Shown here piece by piece: positions 27,578 to 36,958 of a stretch of 64,000 bases of DNA. Where the stretch lies: positions 558,001 through 622,000 of the forward strand of contig CBDFGV010000003.1 in assembly GCA_965247245.1 (NCBI GenBank), in the 5' to 3' direction. Each line of letters begins with the position of its first letter. Position 1 is the first letter of the stretch. The notes below the pieces were generated by a model. That model searched no databases, was not told the origin of the DNA, and was given only the letters and a program-made list of their open reading frames with translations. The translations under genes were made by a program, and so were the position numbers. The DNA comes from Tectiglobus sp965247245. Lineage in GTDB: Bacteria > Pseudomonadota > Alphaproteobacteria > Rhizobiales > Hyphomicrobiaceae.

Positions 27578-27817
27578 CTATTCCTGCGTCTCGCCATCCA
27601 TCAAATTCACAGGCTGGCCCGGCATGATTGTCGATATGGCATGCTTATAGACGAGTTGTGAATGCCCATCACGGCGCAACAAAACACAGAAATTGTCAAA
27701 CCACGTGACAATACCCTGCAGCTTGACGCCGTTTATGAGAAAGATGGTCAGGGGTGTCTTTTGCTTCCGAACATGATTGAGAAAGCTGTCCTGAAGACTT
27801 TGGGCGCGTTCTGCCAT
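27578..27817 (-). CDS. hfq: RNA chaperone Hfq
   Basis: 79 aa, short form typical of Alphaproteobacteria. Sm1 region QDSFLNHVRKQKTPLTIFL-like and Sm2 signature YKHAIST are intact. The hexameric ring pairs small RNAs with mRNAs. Lies just upstream of hflX in the conserved hfq-hflX order; a 127-bp gap separates it from dat, so it may have its own promoter, though I see no clear one. Confidence 0.98.
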   Translation of the reverse strand: MAERAQSLQDSFLNHVRKQKTPLTIFLINGVKLQGIVTWFDNFCVLLRRDGHSQLVYKHAISTIMPGQPVNLMDGETQE

Positions 27818-27944
27818 TATTCTTATCCATTCTTCGCTTGATACTTTTCTACCGCCGATGTCTCCTAACGACGATATTTTTGTCTAACGCTCGTTTGCCG
27901 CAACTGGATGACATCCATAATCATCAGTGACGCAACTGTTAGCA

Positions 27945-28811
27945 TTACGTTATCGGCTCAGAACTCGCAACGGTATGGAAAAGTCGCCGCAACTGAGCAA
28001 CGACCGGACCTGGCTTGCCGTCACCAATCATCTGATCATCCACCTTAACTATTGGCATAACCATGTTGGTTGCGGAAGTTAAGAACGCCTCTTTCGCCGC
28101 AAAAGCCTCTTCCAAGGTGAATGCCCGCTCCACGAACTGCAGGCCGGCTGCCTCAAGCGTGTCAATTAGCGTGGTTCGTGTCACGCCACGCAGGATAGCC
28201 TTGTCAGCCGGACGGGTCACAACTTCATTCTGCTGAGTAATAATCCACGCGTTGCTCGAACCACCTTCGAGTACCTTGCCAGCCTCATCAAGAAACCAGG
28301 CTTCCTGGGCACCGCGAGCCTTTGCTTGCTCCTTGGCGAGGCTCGCGGGCAGCAGCATGACTGTCTTGATATCACACCTCGCCCAGCGCGGGTCTTCGCA
28401 GGTCACGACAGCCAAACCGGCTTCTGCCGCTTGCTGCTGCTTGTCAAGCTTACCTGGACGGGCAAGACACACAACGGTGGGTCCCGTCTCGACGCCATCA
28501 AACAGGAAATTCCGCGGTCCCGCACCGCGTGAGACCTGCAAATAGACACTGCCCTCTTTCACGCGGTTCCGCCGAAGCGTCTCACGGATCACAGCAGTCC
28601 ACGCCGCCTGCGACATTGGCGGCGCGATTGATAACTCATTGAGCGAACGATCAAGTCGCTTGAGGTGACGATCCATATCAACAAGCTGGCTGGATCTGAC
28701 CTCAATCACTTCATAGACGGCATCGCCAAACTGGAACCCGCGGTCCTCGGCATGAACCAACGCATCCCCGTATGACTGATATGAACCATTGACGTATACG
28801 CTGCGTGCCAT
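27945..28811 (-). CDS. dat: D-amino acid aminotransferase (class IV PLP)
   Basis: 288 aa. Fold-type IV PLP transaminase; Lys149 in DIKTVMLLPAS is the expected Schiff-base lysine, with EGGSSNAWI and GVTRTTLIDTLEAAGL binding the cofactor phosphate. Residue pattern (VYEVIEVRS at the substrate strand, RGAGPRNF) fits D-amino acid rather than branched-chain transaminase, linking D-Ala and D-Glu pools, but a neighbouring specificity cannot be excluded. Lies 24 bp after trkA. Confidence 0.87.
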   Translation of the reverse strand: MARSVYVNGSYQSYGDALVHAEDRGFQFGDAVYEVIEVRSSQLVDMDRHLKRLDRSLNELSIAPPMSQAAWTAVIRETLRRNRVKEGSVYLQVSRGAGPRNFLFDGVETGPTVVCLARPGKLDKQQQAAEAGLAVVTCEDPRWARCDIKTVMLLPASLAKEQAKARGAQEAWFLDEAGKVLEGGSSNAWIITQQNEVVTRPADKAILRGVTRTTLIDTLEAAGLQFVERAFTLEEAFAAKEAFLTSATNMVMPIVKVDDQMIGDGKPGPVVAQLRRLFHTVASSEPIT

Positions 28812-28835
28812 GTTCGAACCCGATTGCTGAGAATT

Positions 28836-30212
28836 CTAGAAATAGTCCGGAGTGACACGAAAGGCCTGTTCGACCTCGCGGATGTGATCAGCCTTGGCAA
28901 AAACCACCGCACGGTCCCGTGGCATCAGCTCCGTCGTCCCGTCGGGAATGATAACACGGCCACCGCGCAGGATCGCCCCAATTCTAATGCCCTCAGATAT
29001 TCCGAGCTCTTTGATGGGCCGCCCCACAATCGGCGTTGTCGCCAGCGCCTCCGCCTCGATAACTTCGCCTGCACTATTGTGCACCTCATGAACGCCACGT
29101 ATGCGTCCACGCCGCACATATTGCAGAATGCGCGACACCGTCACAGCGCGCGGATTGATCTGAGCATCAATCCCAAACGATCGCACCATTGTGCTGTAGC
29201 CTGCACTATTGACCAGACACAAACTGCGGCGGCACCCGATGTGCTTGGCCAGCACCGAGGTCAGGATGTTGGCTTGATCGTCGTTGGTCAGCGCCACCAT
29301 CGTCTCCGCTGACGCAACATCCGCCTCTCGCAAGAGATCCTCCGACAACGCCGACCCATGTAGGATCACAGTCCGGTTGAGGGTTTCCGAGATTGCAATT
29401 GCGCGTTCGCGGCGGCTCTCGATCACCTTTACGCGTACGTTGGCTTCACGGTCTTCAATGGCGCGGGCAACATAGAGGCCGATGTTACCGCCACCGGCAA
29501 TCACGATACGCCGCGCCTGGACTTCCTCGTGGCCAAAAATCTTGAGCGTCCGAGCGACTTGGTCGGCCGGCAGAATAAGGTAGGCATCGTCACCAACCTT
29601 CAGCTGATCCTGTGATGTGGGAAGAAACAGCTCGTCATCTCTCACCACACCCACGATGGTGGCAGGCAGATCTGGGAACAGCTCGCGTAGCTGGCGAAGC
29701 GGCGTATCAACCACTGGGCAATCCGGCCCACAGCTCACACCAATCGTCAGTACCTGGCCATCGGCAAAACTCGCGGTCTCGAATGCACCCGGCAGCTCAA
29801 GCCGCCGCAACACGACATTGCCGACCTCGAGTTCAGGCGAGATGATGTAATCAATCGGCAAGCCATCACTGCTGAACAGCTTCGACCAATCTTTGTCCAA
29901 GTACGTTTGCGCACGGACGCGTGCAATCTTTGTCGGAATATCGAATAGCGTCGAGGCAACCTGGCACGACACCATGTTGACTTCATCATGGAACGTCACG
30001 GCGATCAGCATATCTGCGTCACGCGCACCAGCTCGCGCGAGAACATCAGGATGCGCGCCATTCCCGCAGACCGCTCTGACTTCCAGAACATCATTAGCGC
30101 GCTGCACCAGTTCCGGCGAGGAATCGACGATCGACACGTCGTTGCCTTCAGCCGCAAGACGTTCTGAGATCCCGAGCCCAACCTGCCCAGCGCCGCAAAC
30201 GATAACCCGCAT
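28836..30212 (-). CDS. trkA: Trk system potassium uptake regulatory protein TrkA
   Basis: 458 aa peripheral membrane protein that gates TrkH/TrkG channels. Two tandem halves, each a Rossmann RCK_N domain (MRVIVCGAGQVGLGI at the start; IVIAGGGNIGLYVARAI near residue 230) and an RCK_C domain. ATG 30212 is preferred over in-frame GTG 30218. No trkH is in the window. trkA after ntrYX is standard order in Rhizobiales; 103 bp separate it from ntrX. Confidence 0.95.
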   Translation of the reverse strand: MRVIVCGAGQVGLGISERLAAEGNDVSIVDSSPELVQRANDVLEVRAVCGNGAHPDVLARAGARDADMLIAVTFHDEVNMVSCQVASTLFDIPTKIARVRAQTYLDKDWSKLFSSDGLPIDYIISPELEVGNVVLRRLELPGAFETASFADGQVLTIGVSCGPDCPVVDTPLRQLRELFPDLPATIVGVVRDDELFLPTSQDQLKVGDDAYLILPADQVARTLKIFGHEEVQARRIVIAGGGNIGLYVARAIEDREANVRVKVIESRRERAIAISETLNRTVILHGSALSEDLLREADVASAETMVALTNDDQANILTSVLAKHIGCRRSLCLVNSAGYSTMVRSFGIDAQINPRAVTVSRILQYVRRGRIRGVHEVHNSAGEVIEAEALATTPIVGRPIKELGISEGIRIGAILRGGRVIIPDGTTELMPRDRAVVFAKADHIREVEQAFRVTPDYF

Positions 30213-30321
30213 GTTCACCGGTTCCTATGTCAGTCCCAGGACCACTTAGCTCCCAACAGAGCAACTCCCGAACGAAACCAGGAGCAACCTGCAATGCGCG
30301 GCACAGTTGCACCGCACTGGC

Positions 30322-31719
30322 TCATGCCGGCGCCTGTACACCAGAGCGCTGTTCCGAGCTTACCCCGAGCGCACGCAGCTTTCGGTGCAAGGCGGAGCGT
30401 TCCATACCGACAAACTCAGCCGTCCGCGAGATATTCCCGCCAAAACGGTTGATTTGCGATAAAAGATACTCACGCTCGAAGATCTCACGTGCCTCACGCA
30501 AAGGCAGAGACATCAACTGTTCAGCACCACTGTTTACGGGCAATGGCACGCCTGAACCGATCTCATCCGGCAGCATCTCGGCCGAGATAGTTGTATCAGC
30601 CGACCCATCCGCCATGATCATCAGACGTTCAATGTTGTTTCTCAGCTCCCGCACATTGCCCGGCCAGTCGTGGGCCTGCAGCACGGCGATGGCATCTTCA
30701 CCAATCTTGCGTGCCGATAGCCCGGACGACTCGGAGACCTGCCGCACGAAGTGCTCCACAAGCGACGGGATATCTTCGCGCCGCTCGGCCAGCGAAGGCA
30801 CCCGCAGTGGCACAACATTGAGACGATGATAGAGGTCCTCGCGGAATGTGCCCTCACCCATCTCGCGTTCCAGGTCGCGTGCTGTCGACGAGATGATGCG
30901 CACGTCCACGGCAACCTTCTGCGTGCCACCGATCCTCAAGAACTTCTGCTCAACCAGGACACGTAGAATCTTGCCCTGCGTTTCAAGGGGCATGTCAGCC
31001 ACTTCATCGATGTAAAGCGTGCCACCATGAGCCTCCTCGAGCGCACCGACTTTTCGTGCACCACCGCTCGTGGCCTCAATTCCAAACAGCTCTTCCTCAA
31101 CCCTGTCCGGTGCCATGGCAGCCGCATTCAAGACAACAAACGGACCGTCGGCACGCGCTGAGTTCTCATGCAGGAAACGCGCGACCAATTCCTTGCCGGC
31201 GCCCGAGCCACCACGAATGAGTATCCGGCTATTGGTCGGGGCAACCTTCTCAATCTGGCTCCGCAGCTGATTGATGGCACCGGACTTGCCAATCAACTCA
31301 CTGCTCTGCGGTGATCGCTCTTTTAGCTGCCGTACTTCGCGGCGCAATTGCGAGTTTTCTAGCGCCCTCATTGTGACGAGCAATAAGCGGTCAGCCTTGA
31401 ATGGCTTCTCAATGTAATCATAAGCGCCACGCTTGATAGCCGTGACGGCCGTTTCGATATTGCCGTGGCCTGAGATAATCACGACCGGCAGATCAGGGTG
31501 GACCTTACGAATAATCGACAGCACCTCGAGGCCATCGAGACGGCTTCCCTGTAGCCAGATATCAAGCACAACCAAATGTGGCTTGCGCGCTTCAATAGCC
31601 AAGAGTGCCTCATCACTGTCGCGTGCCAGACGGCAGGTGTGGCCCTCATCTTCCAGAATTCCCGAAATGAGATCTCTGATATCAGCTTCGTCATCAACCA
31701 CCAGGATGTCAGACGCCAT
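30322..31719 (-). CDS. ntrX: Nitrogen/redox response regulator NtrX (GAFTGA motif absent)
   Basis: 465 aa. Receiver domain with phospho-acceptor Asp53 and conserved Lys105 (DYIEKPF); AAA+ domain with Walker A GGSGAGKE at 170-177; C-terminal Fis-type helix-turn-helix (GGNISRTAEFVGMERSALHRKLRALG). The loop after ELFG (210-213) reads IEATSGGARKVGALEEA instead of carrying GAFTGA, so contact with sigma54 is unlikely, as reported for NtrX of some relatives. Partner kinase NtrY is encoded 29 bp upstream. Confidence 0.95.
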   Translation of the reverse strand: MASDILVVDDEADIRDLISGILEDEGHTCRLARDSDEALLAIEARKPHLVVLDIWLQGSRLDGLEVLSIIRKVHPDLPVVIISGHGNIETAVTAIKRGAYDYIEKPFKADRLLLVTMRALENSQLRREVRQLKERSPQSSELIGKSGAINQLRSQIEKVAPTNSRILIRGGSGAGKELVARFLHENSARADGPFVVLNAAAMAPDRVEEELFGIEATSGGARKVGALEEAHGGTLYIDEVADMPLETQGKILRVLVEQKFLRIGGTQKVAVDVRIISSTARDLEREMGEGTFREDLYHRLNVVPLRVPSLAERREDIPSLVEHFVRQVSESSGLSARKIGEDAIAVLQAHDWPGNVRELRNNIERLMIMADGSADTTISAEMLPDEIGSGVPLPVNSGAEQLMSLPLREAREIFEREYLLSQINRFGGNISRTAEFVGMERSALHRKLRALGVSSEQRSGVQAPA

Positions 31720-31748
31720 TGAGCAGTCCCCTTTCGATTTGAAAATTG

Positions 31749-34166
31749 CTAATTCGCATTGGTTTCTAAAACTCGTCCCTCATCCCCTGCACCCTCTTCA
31801 CTGAGGAGCGGGATTGTCATTCGCACCACAGCGCCGTGCGCCTCATCGGAGACGTCAGTGATGTCCTGCAGAGTGAGCGTGCCGCCGTGTTGCTCGATGA
31901 CTTTCTTCACGATCGCCAGACCAAGTCCGGTACCCTTCGCCTTGGTCGTTACATAAGGCTCCAGCAGCCGCGACCGGTGCTGCTTCGACAACCCAGTTCC
32001 GTTGTCACGAACTTCTGTGACAGCAAAGCCCTCACGCATGACCAGTGATACCTGCACCCGGCCCCGGAAATCTTCCTCGGCTGGCCCGGCTTCGACATAG
32101 CCCGTAACGGACTCAGCCGCGTTCTTAACCAGGTTGGTCATGGCTTGTGACAGCAAGCGTCGGTCGAATGACGCGACCACCGGCTCGTCGGGGAGGTCCA
32201 TCTGGAACTTGACGCCTTCAGAACTCATCTGGAACATCACGACGGCATCTTTGATCGCGTCGCGCAGATCCTGGACCTCCATTTGCGCTTTCGGCATGCG
32301 CGCAAACGATGAGAACTCATCAACCATACGCGAGACGTCTCCCACCTGTCGGATGATCGTCTCAGTGCATTTGTCGAACACCTCTTTGTCCTCGACAATC
32401 ACCTTGCCGTACTTGCGCCGAATGCGTTCGGCTGAAAGTTGTATCGGCGTCAATGGGTTTTTGATTTCATGCGCAATACGGCGCGCAACATCAGCCCAGG
32501 CAGACGTGCGCTGGGCGCTGACAAGCTCGGTTATGTCATCGAAGGTTACGACCGCACCGCCATCGTCAGCACCATCCTCTTGCGTCAGACGCACAGCGAA
32601 CGTGCGCTCTTCCTCATTGACCAGGCGAGTGACATTGTACTGCGCACCGGTTCGTTGCCCTGCAACTCCGAGTTCAGTTACGGCTTCGGCCAACTCCGGA
32701 ACGGCATCCGCCAGTCGCTTACCCGTGAGCCCATCCGACGGTACTTCGAGCAACTGCTCTGCGGACTTGTTGGCAAGCGTTACGACACCCTGACTATCGA
32801 GACCGATGACACCGGCTGTGACACCCGACAGCACGGCCTCCATGAAGAGCCGACGATCGGTCAGCTGCTCGTTCGCTGTGACCAGCGCATCGCGCTGCGA
32901 CTTCAACTCGTACGTCATGGTGTTGAACGTTTGCGACAAGCGCCGCAGGTCGCCCTCACCTCGCCTAATCGGCAAGTTGACGTTGAGGTTGCCCGTCGAG
33001 ACTTCACGCGCAGCACCAATCAGGCGCCGAATGGGCGCAACGAAACGACCGGCGAACCACAGCCCAGCCCAGATCGCCGCCAGCAGCGCAGTGAAGGAGA
33101 TCATGAAATACATCAGGGCATGCGCCGCCTGCAGACCGCCACGCCGTCGACGCAGCTGCTGGTATTCGTTCACCGTTGCCCTTGTTCGGCGCAAGTGGCG
33201 CATCACCTTTGGGCTGACGCCGCGCGCCACAAACAGGTAGGAGTCCGGATAGTTCTGCAACTTGACGATGGCCGCCACGCGATTGGCATTTTGCGGCATC
33301 AGCAAAGGCACCTGCCCCTTCTCCGCAAGAGCAATGACATTCGCCGGCGGTGGTCGATACGGGATCTTCTTGTTTTCAATTGCCGTAACCCGCGGTCGGC
33401 CTTGCTTGTTGATGACGTAGGCCACCGGCAAATCACGCAGACCGGCTTGCGAGAAAACGAGCCTTTGGAACAGTTCCTCATCGCTCAGTGCTTTGGAAGC
33501 CGCGTCATCCAAATCCTTGGCCATGTTGACGACGTCGGTCCTAATCACCTGGCCGTGCTCAATGAGATAAGCGTTGGCAATGTCGAGTGAGTTCTCAACC
33601 ACCAACCGCGTGCGTGTCGAAAACCAGCCATCCAAAGAGCGTGAGAACGTCGTGGTTGCAGCAATCGCGAGGAGGATCGCCGGCAATGCCGCAATCACAC
33701 TGAACAGCGCAACAATGCGAACATGGAGACGAGCGCCCGGGATCTGTTCGCGCCACGCGCGCCAGAGCCCGACAATCGGCCACGAAATCACGACGATCAT
33801 CGCAATGATCATGGCGACGTTGAAGAACAGCACCGTCAGAACAACCCAATTGCGCGGCACAATCGGTGTCAGTCCGGTCAAAATGAAATAGGTCGCCAGA
33901 CCTGAGATGATGGCCAGCGAAACAACGGTCAGACCAATTCGGAACTGCGGCGACCCAGAGTCAGCAAATGGCAACCGCGCATCATCGAACTCGTGGCTGA
34001 GCCCACTATTGGAGATGATGGAAGATCGCCGCAATCCAAGCTTATGGACGCTCCACTCACGCAACCGGCTTGCAACCGACTTCAGATAGCGCCACGCGTA
34101 CATTGCCAACAGCAATCCACGGGTGTACCAACGACTGGCTATGCGAATGATCTGATCGGTTGTCAT
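31749..34166 (-). CDS. ntrY: Membrane sensor histidine kinase NtrY
   Basis: 805 aa. Several N-terminal membrane spans (about 75-100, 115-135, 150-175) flank an extracytoplasmic region; a further span near 345-365 is followed by HAMP (LIGAAREVSTGNLNV), PAS, a dimerisation domain with the phospho-acceptor His in ARRIAHEIKNPLTPIQ, and HATPase (NLVKNAAESV, DNGTGL, GTGLGLAIVKK). Start ATG 34166 follows GGAAGGGCAT; an in-frame codon at 34184 is worse. Senses nitrogen or redox state and phosphorylates NtrX. Confidence 0.95.
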   Translation of the reverse strand: MTTDQIIRIASRWYTRGLLLAMYAWRYLKSVASRLREWSVHKLGLRRSSIISNSGLSHEFDDARLPFADSGSPQFRIGLTVVSLAIISGLATYFILTGLTPIVPRNWVVLTVLFFNVAMIIAMIVVISWPIVGLWRAWREQIPGARLHVRIVALFSVIAALPAILLAIAATTTFSRSLDGWFSTRTRLVVENSLDIANAYLIEHGQVIRTDVVNMAKDLDDAASKALSDEELFQRLVFSQAGLRDLPVAYVINKQGRPRVTAIENKKIPYRPPPANVIALAEKGQVPLLMPQNANRVAAIVKLQNYPDSYLFVARGVSPKVMRHLRRTRATVNEYQQLRRRRGGLQAAHALMYFMISFTALLAAIWAGLWFAGRFVAPIRRLIGAAREVSTGNLNVNLPIRRGEGDLRRLSQTFNTMTYELKSQRDALVTANEQLTDRRLFMEAVLSGVTAGVIGLDSQGVVTLANKSAEQLLEVPSDGLTGKRLADAVPELAEAVTELGVAGQRTGAQYNVTRLVNEEERTFAVRLTQEDGADDGGAVVTFDDITELVSAQRTSAWADVARRIAHEIKNPLTPIQLSAERIRRKYGKVIVEDKEVFDKCTETIIRQVGDVSRMVDEFSSFARMPKAQMEVQDLRDAIKDAVVMFQMSSEGVKFQMDLPDEPVVASFDRRLLSQAMTNLVKNAAESVTGYVEAGPAEEDFRGRVQVSLVMREGFAVTEVRDNGTGLSKQHRSRLLEPYVTTKAKGTGLGLAIVKKVIEQHGGTLTLQDITDVSDEAHGAVVRMTIPLLSEEGAGDEGRVLETNAN

Positions 34167-34196
34167 ATGCCCTTCCGCCCTCAAGTCGTTTAAGGG

Positions 34197-34276
34197 TCAC
34201 AGTGAGGCAGAATAGTGACGCAATCCTCCGCTGTTCACATCTTAATGTGATAATTTTACGACTTTATGTGATTGCG
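34197..34276. promoter_or_regulatory. Cluster of TCACA/TGTGA elements upstream of ntrY
   Basis: Seen: TCAC-A-GTGA (34197-34205); TCACAT-N4-ATGTGA (34235-34250); a further ATGTGAT at 34266-34272, exactly 21 bp from the ATGTGAT at 34245-34251; all enclosed by CGCAATC (34219-34225) and GATTGCG (34270-34276). The helical phasing and symmetry suggest an operator or promoter control region for ntrYX. The inner orientation (TCACA...TGTGA) is the reverse of the CRP consensus. Factor unknown. Confidence 0.45.
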
Positions 34277-34357
34277 ACGCACCCATATTATCGAAGGGCT
34301 AGCCAGATCCAGCCCCCTAAAACGACATACGCACCGATGAGTGCTGCAAATACCGCA

Positions 34358-35806
34358 CTATAGCGCTGGGCTCTTTACCACCTGGATTTGCAATGACCGT
34401 ATCCGGCTGCGCAGCGTATTCCGGTTGAGCCCGAGCAATTCTGCGGCTTTGATCTGATTGCCCCGTGTCGCTGCCAATGCTGCGGAAATCAACGGCACCT
34501 CAACCTCCCGGACGACCCTGTCGTAGAGACCTGGCGGCGGCAGTTCATCCCCGAATTCAGAGAAATAGCGCGCCATGTAGTTCTCAACCATCTCGCCAAG
34601 TCCCAGCGCCTCTTCGTTCTGCACGATCGGGCTTGGCTGCACATCGGTCTCGGACAGAACCGTCTCGACAATATCGCGCGTAATGTGCTCCTCGCCGTAA
34701 ATGGCGGCCACCCGGCGCACCAGGTTCTCAAGCTCTCGCACATTACCGGGCCAGTGGTGCAGTTTAAGCCGCTCAATCGCTCCGGCGTCGAACGACCGTT
34801 CGCCGAGGCCTTCACTCGCCACGCCCTTCAGGAAATGACGAACGAGGTCCCCGATATCATCGACCCGTTCTCGGAGTGGCGGCAGACGAAGCGGCACAAC
34901 GTTCAGTCGGTAGAACAAGTCCTCGCGAAACAAACCTTGCTGAATTTGGCTTTTCAATTCGCGGTGGGTGGCGGCGACGATCCGCACGTTGGTCTTAATC
35001 GGAGTTCGTCCGCCAACAGTTGTATACTCACCCTCCTGCAGGACGCGAAGCAGACGCGTCTGTGCCTCCATCGGCATGTCGCCGATTTCGTCGAGGAATA
35101 GTGTGCCACCTTCAGCTTGCTCAAATCGACCGGCAAAGCGCGCCTGTGCACCCGTGAAAGATCCCTTCTCGTGCCCAAACAGCTCGCTCTCGATCAGCTC
35201 GCGTGGGATCGCCGCCATGTTGACAGCAACAAACGGACCAGCCCGGCGCTTGCCGTGTTCATGGAGAACGCGCGCCACGAGCTCTTTGCCCGTGCCTGAC
35301 TCGCCATTGATCATGACCGTCAGGTCCGTCTGGATGAGCCGCGCGATGACCCTATAGATTTCCTGCATGGCAGAAGAGCGCCCGATCAGAGGCAGATCTT
35401 CTCCCTCGCTCTGATGGCGCTGATCACTCGACGCTCGTTTCGGTGCTTCAATCGCGCGACCAACAACCGAGACCAGTTCATTCAAATCGAACGGCTTCGG
35501 CAGGTATTCAAACGCACCGCGCTCGGCCGCACGCAGAGCCGTCATCAGTGTGTTCTGCGCGCTCATCACGATAACCGGCAGGTCGGGCCGCACGCGCGAT
35601 ATTCTCGGCAGCAGCTCGAACGCGTTTTCATCCGGCATCACAACATCAGTGACGACAACATCACCTTCACCTTGCTGCACCCAGCGCCAAAGGGTTGCCG
35701 CATTGCTCGTCGTTCTGGGCACATAACCCGCGCGCGCAAGTGCCTGATTCAAGACCGTGCGAATTGCATTGTCATCATCAGCGACAAGAACCGTACCTTT
35801 AGCCAT
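34358..35806 (-). CDS. ntrC: Nitrogen regulation response regulator NtrC
   Basis: 482 aa sigma54-dependent activator. Receiver with Asp54; AAA+ with Walker A GESGTGKE (168-175), sigma54-contact loop GSFTGA (215-220, Ser for the usual Ala) and GGTLFLDEIGDM; Fis-type C-terminal helix-turn-helix (RGNQIKAAELLGLNRNTLRSRI). Phosphorylated by NtrB, encoded 12 bp upstream. Controls nitrogen-assimilation genes. Confidence 0.97.
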   Translation of the reverse strand: MAKGTVLVADDDNAIRTVLNQALARAGYVPRTTSNAATLWRWVQQGEGDVVVTDVVMPDENAFELLPRISRVRPDLPVIVMSAQNTLMTALRAAERGAFEYLPKPFDLNELVSVVGRAIEAPKRASSDQRHQSEGEDLPLIGRSSAMQEIYRVIARLIQTDLTVMINGESGTGKELVARVLHEHGKRRAGPFVAVNMAAIPRELIESELFGHEKGSFTGAQARFAGRFEQAEGGTLFLDEIGDMPMEAQTRLLRVLQEGEYTTVGGRTPIKTNVRIVAATHRELKSQIQQGLFREDLFYRLNVVPLRLPPLRERVDDIGDLVRHFLKGVASEGLGERSFDAGAIERLKLHHWPGNVRELENLVRRVAAIYGEEHITRDIVETVLSETDVQPSPIVQNEEALGLGEMVENYMARYFSEFGDELPPPGLYDRVVREVEVPLISAALAATRGNQIKAAELLGLNRNTLRSRIRSLQIQVVKSPAL

Positions 35807-35818
35807 ATCCTGCCAGCC

Positions 35819-36958
35819 CTATTCTGTGTCAGCGCTTGAAGTTTCATGAAGTGGAAGCAGAACCCGGAAGACCGTCTGCCCGTGCGAACTCTCGAACTCG
35901 ATTGTCCCGCCGTGATCGCCAATGATCTTCGCCACCAGGGCAAGTCCTAGCCCCGACCCGGAGTGTTTCGAGGAGACGAACGGGTCAAACAAATGCAGCC
36001 GCAAGTTTTCAGGAATGCCGGGCCCGTTATCCCGCACCTCGATCATCAATGGCAGGCTCACACGCGTGTCGCTTCCCGGCAGCGTCAATCGAACACCGGG
36101 CCGAAAGGCTGTCATCAAAGTGATGCGCCCACCACTGTCTTTGCTCTCGGAGATCGCCTCCGCCGCATTCTTCACGAGGTTGAGGAATGCCTGAATGAGT
36201 TGATCGCGCACGCCAGGCACAGGCGGCAACGACGGGTCATATTCAGACTGGAACTCGATATCGCGCGCAAACCCTGCGGACGCCAGCTGTTGGACATGAT
36301 CGAGGACGGTGTGAATGTTGACCGGCTCCTGCACAATCGGGCGCTCATCACCGAACACCTCCATGCGATCCAGCAAGTTGCGGATCCGATCGGTCTCTGT
36401 GCAGATCAGCTGAGTCAGCGCCCGGTCGTCATCGCCAAGCTGCGGCTCAAGCAATTGAGCTGCTCCACGAATACCCGACAGAGGGTTTTTGATCTCGTGA
36501 GCCAGCACCGCAGCCATCCCCGAAACGGAACGCGCCGTTGACCGATGGGTCAGTTGCCGCTCGATCATCTGGGCCATACTGCGCTGTTGCAACATCAGCA
36601 GTATCCAGCCGGGAAACTGGACAAACGGGCCGCCATAGACGTCAACGAGATGCGACGCACCACTACGCGGCACGGCAACCTCTACACCGTACTCATTGAC
36701 GGTCGCGCCGGTACGTCGAACTTGATCAACCAGCGCAAGCAGAGGACAGCCAAACGTTACCACTTCGGAAAGCGTGCCACGCTTGAGAACAGCCTGCCCG
36801 ACATCGAAAAACAACTCGGCCGGCGGGTTGGCGAAGACAAACCGATCATCCGAGTCGATCAGCACGACCGGATGCGGCAGACACTCCAGGATCTGACTGT
36901 GATCGACGGCAAAAACCGCACGATCTCGTTTGCTTTGCGAGGCGCCTGCGGCCGTCAT
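35819..36958 (-). CDS. ntrB: Nitrogen regulation histidine kinase NtrB (GlnL)
   Basis: 379 aa soluble kinase/phosphatase for NtrC under PII control. PAS domain (about 25-120), His phospho-acceptor in LAHEIKNPLSGIRGAAQLL, then HATPase with NLVKNAAEAI, DNGPGIP and GSGLGLALVAKI. Start ATG 36958 has GGAGGT seven bases upstream and overlaps the dusB stop codon in an ATGA tetranucleotide, so ntrB is translationally coupled to dusB; the frame's earlier codon at 36985 is rejected. Confidence 0.96.
   Translation of the reverse strand: MTAAGASQSKRDRAVFAVDHSQILECLPHPVVLIDSDDRFVFANPPAELFFDVGQAVLKRGTLSEVVTFGCPLLALVDQVRRTGATVNEYGVEVAVPRSGASHLVDVYGGPFVQFPGWILLMLQQRSMAQMIERQLTHRSTARSVSGMAAVLAHEIKNPLSGIRGAAQLLEPQLGDDDRALTQLICTETDRIRNLLDRMEVFGDERPIVQEPVNIHTVLDHVQQLASAGFARDIEFQSEYDPSLPPVPGVRDQLIQAFLNLVKNAAEAISESKDSGGRITLMTAFRPGVRLTLPGSDTRVSLPLMIEVRDNGPGIPENLRLHLFDPFVSSKHSGSGLGLALVAKIIGDHGGTIEFESSHGQTVFRVLLPLHETSSADTE

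Noticed and set aside
32439..33590. 383-codon open frame on the plus strand inside ntrY
   Set aside because: Antisense shadow of the NtrY coding sequence; no domain or ribosome-site support.
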